DNA of 64,000 nucleotides from Diploptera punctata. Its lineage: Eukaryota > Arthropoda > Insecta > Blattodea > Blaberidae. The position numbers and the translations under genes were made by a program. Where the stretch lies: assembly GCA_030220185.1 (NCBI GenBank), contig JASPKZ010000422.1, forward strand, positions 124,001 to 188,000, given 5' to 3'. Positions within the stretch are counted from its first letter, which is position 1. Each line of letters starts with the position of its first letter. This document shows positions 13,446-24,700 of this stretch, piece after piece. Under the pieces are notes generated by a model. That model had not been told where the DNA came from, searched no databases, and saw only the letters and a program-made list of their open reading frames with translations.

Positions 13446-16400
13446 GCAACATTCTGGTAGAAAACAACTGACTCTTGATGTTTTTCTACAGCATAAATAA
13501 ATGTGTGTACACACAACATTTGCATTAATACAATTTTAAGTGTTATAAGTAGAGACCAAGAAGTCTGCAACGGTCTACGAGGCGACGTGATACCAGGCGA
13601 TCATCACAACGGCTCAAGGGGCGGAAGCAGCAACCCTCTCTAAAGGGGTTAATACTTAGAGGAGCATGGATAGATGTTCTGAGACAGCAGCCCTGTCATT
13701 ATCCTTACCCTACACAGTGCTCATAACGCGGTCAGGGGACATTTATTACTACTGATTCATCTCAAAGCAAAGGTTGGATTGGATTTCAGGATACGACCAT
13801 AGCAAGAAATAAGGACAAACGATTAGGGATAGCGGAGAGGATAAAAATCTGCACTTGGAATGTAAGAGGAATATGTAATAAAGAATTAGAGCTACAAAAA
13901 GAACTTAAAGAGAGAGATGTAGATATTGCAGTCATCCCAGAAATTAAAAAGAACCTTAAAGGCTCTACAGATTTATCAGATTATATACTTATATACAGTG
14001 GTGTAAATCAAAACAAAAGAGCTTCAGCGGGAGTTGCTATTTTATTAAAACAAACATGGAAGAAAAGGATTCATAGCTATAATTGGGTTAATGAAAGAAT
14101 TATTAACTTAAGAGTAAAGATAGACAGAGGTTTTTTGACAATAATTGGAATATATTGCCCAGAAAATGGAAGAAAAGAAGAAACAAAACAGTTCTATGAT
14201 ACATTACAAGAACATCTAAATACCATAAATAAAAACGACCATATTGTTGTAGCAGGCGATTTCAATGGAAGAGTAGGAAACAACCCAATAAAAGATGTAC
14301 TAGGATCAAATGGAGAACAAGTATTAAATGAAAATGGAAAATCCTTATTACAATTTTCAGCGTTTAATGAACTTAAAATTACAAACACATTCTTCAGACA
14401 CTTTGTCATCCACAAATATACGTGGACACGGAGAAATGAAAAAAGTATAAATGACTATATTCTTATAAATAAAAAACTTTCTTCATGTATACAAGACACG
14501 AGAGTGTATAGAGGTAGCGATGTAGGATCAGACCATTACTTACTTATGTCTAAATTTAACTTATTAAAAAGATGGAAGAAGTTAAAACCTAGAGAGTTAA
14601 TTTCTAAAGAAACATACAAGGTACATCTGTTAAGAGACAATAGTGTTAAATACCTATACCAAACAAGGATGAATAAATATGCAGAGGAAATAAATGATCA
14701 AACATATGGAAACAATATAAATTTAATGTGGGAAATACTGAAAAATATTTTACATAAAGTAGCATCAGAAACTCTAGAAAAAAGAAGGAAGAAATATACG
14801 AAAAGGGGAATAGATATTTGGAATGAAGACATAGCGGAAAAAATAAAGGACAAGAAACAAGCATATCTTAAATTTCTACAGAGCAGATCTACAGACGATA
14901 ATATTGAATATAAACGAAAATCAGCAATTGTTAAAAGGGAAATTAGAAGAATCAAGAGAGAGCATTGGGACAGATATGTGTCGAATTTAGAACATGATGT
15001 ACACGGACACCAAGCTAGAGCATATAAAGTTATTAAACATTTAAATAAAAACAAAAAGGACACAATATGGTTAAATCCTATACCTCTTACACAATGGGAA
15101 CATCGTTGTGGACAAACTTAGAAGAACAAACAATAGCCTTAAGAGAAAATGACCCAAATGTGGATTGTATTAGGTTTGAAGGGCTAATGTTAACAATGTA
15201 AAATTTTAAAAACAAGAAATCGCCTGGAGCAGATAATCTAAACATAGAATTATTCAAATGTGCATCGATTACATTTATTGTTAAGTTTCTTGAATTTATA
15301 AACCTTTGCTGGAAAACGGGTTCTGTTCCGGATGAATGGAAGGACGCAATAACTGTTCCGATATTTAAAAAAGGAAACAGAAGAGAATATACAAATTATA
15401 GAGGAATAAGTTTATTAAATTCAGCTTATAAGATATATGCAAAAATTTTATCATATAGAATAAATAAAATAGCTGAAACAATATTACTTGAGGAACAAAA
15501 TGGATTTAGAAAGGGTAGGTCAACTATAGATTGCGTTTTTACAATGGCCCAATTGATAGAAAAAAGAAAATAATTTAATTTACCCACGTATATAGCTTTT
15601 GTTGATTATACTAAAGCATTTGATAGTGTAAGTAGAAATAAATTATGGAACATACTAGAAATGAAAGGAATTCCTCAACACCTTATAAGAGCCATTCAGA
15701 GTTTATATATAGAAACAAATTTTAAAATAGACTGCGGAGATAAAATTAGTAGACAAAACATAGAAATAAACCAGGGAGTAAGACAAGGGTGTCCATTGTC
15801 ACCAGTATTATTTAATTTATACTTGGACCATGTCATAAATGAATGGCAAGAACAAATTAATATAAATAGTGTATTGACAACTCTGCTTTTTGCAGACGAC
15901 CAAGTAATAATGACAGCATCAGAAAATGCTCTGCAACAATTCCTTTATACATTAAATAATATCTCTCTAAAATACAATTTAAGAATATCTACATCTAAAA
16001 CAAAAATATTAGCTCTGAAAGGAAAATGTGCAATAAGAACAAAAATAGTGATAAACAATGTAATTATAGACCAAGTTCAGAATTTTAATTATTTGGGTTG
16101 TCATTTAGGCAATGACAGAAATTTAGATAAACACACTAAAATACAACGATTCAATTATCTATGTGGCACAATTAAACGCACTTTATTGAATAAGACTAGA
16201 AAAGAAACTATTTTGAAGTTTTACAAAGTATTGGCAGTTCCATCTCTTATATATGGATGTGAAACCTGGACATTAACAAAGGCAGATAGTAAACAAATAG
16301 AGGCTGCTGAAATGAAGATGTTGAGAGCAATAGCAGGATACCAAAGGACCGATAAAAAGAAAAACGAAGATATAAGAACAGAACTTAATATATTTAATCT

Positions 16401-18727
16401 CTGTGAAAGAATAACATATTACCAAAATGCTTATCTTCAGCACGTATTACGAATGAATGAACAGCGCATACCAAGAAGAATGTATAATTATAAACCAAAA
16501 GGGAGAAGAATGTTGGGAACACCATTGAAGAGATGGAAGGACCAATTCGACCTATAATGAGATCGGAACAGGCCATTGGGCCTAATCCTTGTTGTTGATG
16601 ATGATGATAAGTAGAGACCAGATGTTAGGGAAAATGCCTATAGTTATTTTTTATAGATATTGTAAAAGTGACTTCATGTAAGTTCATTCCAACGACCCTA
16701 AAGTTGTTTTCCATGAAGTTCATTTTGCCTATAAATGCCTATTACTGCTTATAATGCCTATAAATGCCTATTTGCAATTTTTTCTCGAAATTAACTCAGT
16801 ATTTCAATTAAATCAATTGAAATGGACAAACTTCATGGCACAAATCATTAGTTTTCAAGTGTTCTTTTTATAAATTCCCTTGGAATGTTTTAGGATAAGG
16901 GTGGCAATAACCTAGCAGGCAGATGGTTTCCCCCTCAATGCACTCCCGTTAGGTAAATATTGTATTTTTCCACCTCATGCATTCCTGTTAAGCGAAATAG
17001 CCCTAAGCTATGTCCCATTGTATTATGCTCCGGCTCTAAGGCTTGGAGAAAATTTCTTTGCTTCTTTTCAATACAAACATTGCTGAGCGACAAAGAGGGT
17101 AGATGGCTCAAGATTTCTTTCTCTGTTTCACACCTGGTGCTGAAATCGGCAATATTATTTTTGATGTTGGTAACACTGAATTCAGTCTGCAGTCCTCATA
17201 CACAGACAGGTGCTTCAAAGACAAAGTGGTGCAGCAAGTGTATGTGGCTTTTTTTTTTTTACCTCTAGAACAGTTTTTTAAGATACTTAAAGAGCGGACA
17301 ACAGTAAATATAAACTGACCAATTTCGTGAAAGAATTTGGCACGGAAATATTCTCAAGTGATGGTTCTGCTCTTTGTAAAAAGGCAAAACAAATTCCAAA
17401 AGCATCTCTGATATCTTCGCATGCTATTGATAACATATGTTTATATTCTTAACGTAAGACTGTAAAAAGTTATGTTGTTGTCCATTTTTGTAAGGGCTTA
17501 TTTTGAATTTTTAGTGCCTATATTAATGATTTTTTTTGCCTTTTTGCCTGCCTATTTTTAATTTTTTAAGTGCCTAACATCCGGACTCTAGTTATAAGCC
17601 TATTATGGCTTAAATGTCTTCAAAAAACTAGATTTGTGATTTTATGGACTTCTGATTTTACGGATCCCCCCTCAGCCACAAATAGTCTGTTAAATTGAGG
17701 GTTTAGTGTAATTGATATAACTTGCCTGGTTTCCAATTCCATTTCAAACTCGCCAATATGCTCCATGATAGAGGCCTGGAGATCTGGAAGAGGCTTGCTG
17801 TAATCATCGTCCCCATCACCCTCTGATGTGACAATCTTATGTAGAGATTCTTGTGGGTCGACTTCTTCCTGTTTGTTTCGCTGCATAGCAACATATTCCT
17901 CTCTGATTATTTTAAGGATTCTTCTTACCATGTTACCTACAGATGCCTGAAGAGGTAGTGATTTTGTCAACTTACGACCTTCAGCAGAAACCCTTTCTAC
18001 CAGTTCCCTGCATTATACAAAGTAATATTAGAATTATTGTATTTTCCATAACTTCTTAAAAATTTATTTCTTGTATATGTGCATTCACATTAGATGGAGA
18101 TGGTTCTACACCATCCCCGCACAGAACCTTTTTATAAATAAGTTAAGTTTGAATGAAGAAATATATATACATATAACGAGTATCCATCCATATTAATTCT
18201 GCCCGAAGGTAGGTCCTTCACTGCAATCATAGCATTTTCATGCTATGCTTGCAGCTTTACTAGGGAATTGTAGGTGTGGTAGCTTCCCGTTGCTTTCCAC
18301 ATCGGTGAAGGATGATGATGATGATAATGATAAGGACGATGGCCATATGATTTCGGGGACCATTTGGGCCTTAAAGTTTTCCTGACATTTGTCTTACAGG
18401 TGAGGAAAAACCTCAGCCAGAAAAACTGCCCCGACTGGGGGCCCGCTGCGTGACAAGGCAGCATGCTACCTCGAGACCACAGCGGTGGACATAACGAGTA
18501 TAATCAATTGAAAAAGTATTCTAATCCTTATAGAATATTTTATTACCAGGATTTATCACAGACATAAAGAGAGATATATGCCTATATCTGTCTCACAACA
18601 TTTAATCTAGAAATGACAGAAGTTTGTTCCTGTCGCTATATTATGAGACTGCCTTCCATTTGAACATACATTAAGCTGAAGTTGTAATTTCATTAATTTG
18701 ATATTAATGTTAAATTAAATTTTTATT

Positions 18728-18774
<47 letters not shown>

Positions 18775-21700
18775 ACACAAATCTGACAATAAATTTGATA
18801 TTTTTTAAAAATACAATAAGAAGTAACATTAAGAATTAAGAGGTTTATATTACATTTTATTTTAGGAGGCTTCTCCAGATCGACATAACAACAGTCGACA
18901 AAAAATTACTGAAGATGAAGCTGCCCAGGCTTTGAAACCAGTATAATTAGAAGACTGGATATAAGGTGAGGTATAAAATATTTTAATTTAAATCTTACTT
19001 TTGAAGTTATTTAGTGAAATGTTAAAATCCTTACCTGATATATCAATATAACAATATTTGATGAATAATGTCTCGAGATAGCATGCTGCTTTGATACGCA
19101 GCAGGCCCGGGTTCAATCCCTAGTCGGGACAAGTTTCCTGGGTGAGGTTTTATTCGGGGTTTTTCCTCACCTGTAAGATAAATGTCAGGAAATTTTAAGG
19201 CCCAAACATCATTATCATCAATATCATATTCGCCTAATTAGCTTAAGTTTAGTTTAAGGCCTCTCCCGGTGCATCATTACCACCATCAACTCACATATCG
19301 AGGCAACGTAACCTCGCCTTCCAGGCGCCCCAGCCTCAGAAGTGGGTTACAAGTACACCATGCCAGGAGAGAACACCAGGAATATTGAAATGACAACCTG
19401 GGGCATTCGCAAAAAAAAAAAAAAATTGATGAAGATTTTAAACAGAAGTTGGAAATATTTTACAACATGTGATGTGAAAAATTTGGCTGATGTTTCCATT
19501 AAGTGCAGTGAGAATTTTTTTCTAAGTCCCAAGTAGACACTACACGCATGCGCCAACAGGTAATATTTTTAAATTATTTCCCACTATTTACAATAAATTT
19601 TACATTTTTTCTAACAATTATTTCAACATATTTTTCTATGATATTTAACTATACACGTAACATGAAGACGTAACAACCATATTGATTTTAACAAATATTC
19701 TATACAACAACAGTGCAGCCAGTAGAGTATGTACTTTAGAATTTCAGAACTTACTATTTATTTTTGGGCATTGCATTCTTTCACAGGTTAGAGTTCTTAA
19801 ATTGCATTAGGTTAGCTTTTAGGCCCTCCATTGTATCTTTACCTTGTCATGGTGGAGTGGCTTGCATGCTTAAATGATCCCGAGAGCTATGCCGGTGGTA
19901 GCATTGCTGCTGATAGGGTTACCCATGCCGGACTGGTCGAAGGTGATAATCCAGAAGAAAAAAGTACCTTAGTCGAAAGAGTGACGATCTTTCACCGTAA
20001 AAATACAACCGTCAAGAAATGCAGACATGGGTTCAACTGGGGTAAAATTTTCCAGAGGTCAAATAGTCCCCCATTCGATTCTCCGGGCGGGGACTACTTC
20101 AGGGAACCCATGCCAAAGGCTCAAAATGAGGGAAATTTTGAGGAAGTGGCTGAATTCAAATACCTAGGAACAATAATCACAAACAGGAATGAGATGCACA
20201 AGGAAATTAAACATACGCTCAATTCTGGAAATGCATGTTATTATGCATTACAGAGACTCTTAACTTCCCAACTCCTTTCAAAAAACGTTAAACTGAAAAT
20301 ATATAAAACTATTATTCTACCAGTTATATTATATGGATGCGAAACATGGACTCTTACTTTAAGGAAGGAAAGGAGATTACGAGTATTTGAGAATAAAGTT
20401 CTTAGGAAAATTTTTGGACCAAAGAGAGGTGAATGGAGAAGACTGCTTAACAGTGAATTACATGGTCTTTATAGGAAGCCAGATATATTGAGAAAAGTTA
20501 AGTCTCGTAGACTGCGATGGGCATGACATGTGGCACGAATGGGGAATGAAAGACGTGCATGGAAGATTCTTGTAGGAAAACCAGAGGGAAAATGCCCAGT
20601 TGGTAGACCAAGAATGAGGTGGGAGAATAACATTAACTATGATTTGAGGGAAGTAGATTATACAGGGGATGATTGGAAAACATTGGCTCAGGATATATGG
20701 AGAGCTTATGTCCATGTGGCCATGAACCTCCGGGTTCAATAGTGCCAGTGATTTAGTTAGTTAGCTTTTAGGTTTGTTAAATAGCATGTATAATGTTGGC
20801 GCATCAAACGATATTCCAGAGAGTAAACCGCTTCACGTTTGTTGGCGCATGCGCGTGGTGTCTGCCTGGGACTTGGAAAAAATTCTCATTGCGGTTAATG
20901 GAAACATTATCCAAAAATATTTCTAAGTTCGAATCATACACCATATGCATGTCAACAGACACAAAGCTGTTTACACTATGGAATCACAGGATGCAGCCAA
21001 CATATACACGATACTTGAACTTGCATCATCATCGAACCTAAAAACTAATGTAATACAATTTAAGTACTCTAATCTGTGAAATATCAACCTAAAAACTAAC
21101 TTAATGCAATTTAAGTGCTCTAACCTGTGAAAAGCTACGGGAAGCTACCACACTTATAATTCCTTAGTAAAGCTGCAAAGCATAGCATGAAAATGCTATG
21201 ATTGCAGTGAAAGACCTGCCCTCGGGCAGAATTATAATGAAATGAATGAACCTGTGAAAAAATACATGCTGATGTTAATTAGTGTAAGTTAATTAGCATA
21301 GACTCTATGTTGGCTGCACTGGAACACAGAATATTTGTTAAAATCAATATGGCTGCCATATCTTCATGTAATTCAGTATCATGAAAAAAGCTCCCAGAGA
21401 AGACCACATTAATCAGGAATTATTTAAATTTTCAACTAAAAAAATTTTAGACAAATTTCTTATTCTCCTTAATATGATGTGGGAAGGACAAGAACCACCA
21501 CAAAGCTGGAACAAATCCATTGTCATACCAATCTTCAAAAAGGAAGTCGCCAAATCCAAGATAACTATCGTGGAATTAGCTTGTTGAACTCTGGATATAA
21601 AATTTATGCTAATATGGTTAAGAATAAATTGAAAAAAATTTATGAAAATATAATTGGAGAAGAGCAGAATGGATTCAGAAAGGGTAGATTTTGTACAGAT

Positions 21701-24700
21701 GGATTCTTCACTCTAAAACTACTATTAGAAAAGCACAAGGAATTCAACATAGAAACTCATATCACCTTCGCTGACTTCATAAAGGCTTTTGACAAAGTAG
21801 ATAGAAATATATTATGGTGAAATTAAATGTTTCTTACCTCTCCTCATATAAATTTTCTATGTTGATCGCGATTTCGAGACTATAACTGTATCATCAGAAC
21901 TTTGTTGAAATATATTACTAGAAATTTTAGCTGATGATAACATTCCACAACAATATATTACTAACATCTTCAACATCTATAAAGATAATGAAATATCTGT
22001 TAAACAAGATGGCATTGGAAAAAGATTAACATTGGAGTAAGACAGGGATGTGGACTTTCACCGGTGCTTTTCATTATATATATGAATAGAATAATAAATG
22101 AATGGAGGAAAACACAACGAGGATATATACCCATCAATAGGAATCTCAAACTCGATGCTATTCTTTTTGCAGATGATTTAGCTCTTCTGGCACTTTCCGA
22201 AAATGATTTGTAACAATAAATTTATAATTTACAAAAAATAGGTGCCAAATTTAATACGGAAATATCAATTAACAAAACTAAAATTATGGCATTTCATGGG
22301 AAGGACCCCATACAAAGTAAAATCTGTCTCCAGAATAAAATTTTAGAGAGATCTAATCAATTTAAATATCTTGGATATTATCTCTCTATCTGGGATGAAA
22401 AAGATATCCCTGAAAAAATTACTAGTTATAATATAAGTTTGGGAATTATTAATCAAGTTATGAAACCATCCCTTGTACAAAAAAACACCAGATTACGTTT
22501 ATAGAACACTTTGGCTAGACCACTGTTGACCTATGGTAGTGAGGCATGGACACTAAAAAGACAACATGAAAGCAGGATAACGGCTTGTGAAATGAGATTC
22601 ATGAGTAAAACAGTGGGTTACACCAGATGGGATCGGAAAAGGAACACCAATATCTTAAAAGAATTGAAGACTACGCCAATTTTGGAATATATTAAACAGT
22701 ACCAACTAAATTGGAAACACCATCTTGAAAGAATGAGTTCAAATCGGATCCCCAAAGCTGTTTATAATTATATACCAAGAGAACAAAGATCTCTGGGCCG
22801 TCCTATGAAACGCTGGAGGGAAAATTTTCTATAGGATCGTAACAGGCCTTGGCCTAATACTCGGAAGGAAGAAGAAGAAAAAATATATTCAAATAATCAT
22901 TAGAAAACTTATAAAAATTATTGTAAATGGTGGGAAACAATTTAAAAAATGAAACCCTAAGAATAAAATTTGACAGGAGTTTATGAAGGAATTTAAAAAA
23001 GTCACATCATAGGTTGTAAAGTTTAGTCCAGAAGTTTGTTTTAGTTGAGGACGGCTAATATATGAGGTGTGGATTTTAAGATTTTTAACATTTCAATTGG
23101 GTGTGGTATACTAACCGTCACAAAAAATTTTCAATTTAATTTCTTATGCCACTGATGCACTGAACACTTTTAAATGCGTTTAAAATATTTTGTAACGCTT
23201 TTAAACACATTTTAAACATCTTCCAATGTTGCAACAATCTTTTTTTATATTTATATATTTATGTAAAACATGATCGTCCTACATTGCTTAGTTGCTACTT
23301 TCTGCTACTTTCCCTCCTCTTCCTATGTTGTTCCAATGTTGTCACCATCAACAACCCAAAATACTCCAGATGTTGCCAACATCACTTCTTTTAAAACTCC
23401 AGACTTGAAAAGGAACTTGGTTGAATGGTTAGATTTTAAAAAGTATTTAAAAACCACACACAAACAAATTATATTTATTAAGAAGTGAGATAGTACAAAA
23501 CTATATACAACACACATACAAGTTATATTAAAAAAAAAAACTTAGAACATATTAACTAAAATGAAACTAAACTATAGGGTAAACCACTCTAATATCTTCA
23601 ATGAGTTCTTGGAAAGGATCCACATTTCGATTTTTACAGTCAAAGTACCATAAATATTCCGCGATATGTATGTCCATCACATCGCATTTGATCCCCCCCC
23701 CCCCCAGATAGTCTGCGTTGTAGTCTCCGCCAAAAGGACTCTATGTTATTTGTATGAACATTTGTAATAGGATCCACAAAATTTTGCACATAGTTTACTG
23801 TTAGGTGGGTGGCAAAAACACCACCCAGTAACCCATTATAACCTCTCCAGCAATCTGTGTGAATAGTGCTATCAATATGAACATGCTTTGCTATCAAATT
23901 AAATAGGGTAACAGCATCTCTATTATTGTTGGGACAAATTTCCAATCATACCTCTTTACTTTGGATATTGATCATGCCCAAAATCCAGTTTCCTTCAACT
24001 ATATGCCCTCGTTCAAATTTCCTCCTACCAATTTTGCACTCGCCAATTTCGACAATATGCCCTGGACCTCCAATTTTGTCACGATTTGCATATTTATTCT
24101 CCATAGATAATAAACACACTTCTCGACAGTAACTGAACCAATCAGCTATCGTCCTCGAATTACGCTTCTGTTCCCAATAGTACACTGCATAATTGTCTGA
24201 TTATACATAAATTTATGAGCAAATGAATGAACTAACTTGGAAAGGATGTATTTTGCAATTCTCGAACCAAGTTCCTTTTGTGACCGACTGGGCGCATTAC
24301 AGGTGTCCTCTTCTACAATTGAATATTGGGTATAACTTGCTCTGCCATATTACCAGAGTGAGGCAAGCATTGCATTGAGGGCACTCCATTCTTGTTCTTA
24401 AAAGCCCTTCATCGAACAGAAATTGAATACATTCTTTAGGATCAACTAGATCTAGGATTAGGCCTAAATTAATCAGGCTGATGAATGTAAGCATTATTAA
24501 ATTAATTTCATTTTAAAACCAGCAACACACAAGAACACACTTTACACTACAAATTTAAACCAGTAACACACGAGAACACACTTTACACGACAAAGTTTGT
24601 TCATAAACTTGAAAAAAAGTTCTGGGAATTTTGTGTCAATGTTGGTCATACTGATTTCACATACATATACCACCAACTGCTAGAGATTACATTTATCTTT

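Larger units (their letters stand above)
13550..17590. mobile_element. Non-autonomous hAT element, 8-bp TSD, split by a retrotransposon
   Basis: GTTATAAG at 13542-13549 and 17591-17598 is the 8-bp target duplication. The ends are inverted (TAGAGACCAGATGTTAGG at the left once the insertion is removed; CCTAACATCCGGACTCTA at 17573-17590). Without the 3-kb retrotransposon and its duplicated site the element is about 979 bp. At about 17318 a peptide [18 protein letters not shown] resembles the N-terminal region of hAT/BED-finger proteins, so it is a deletion derivative. Confidence 0.85.

Noticed and set aside
17103..17318. ORFs inside the hAT element as a host gene
   Set aside because: They lie in a non-autonomous hAT with TSD and show no conserved domain beyond a short BED/hAT-like stretch.
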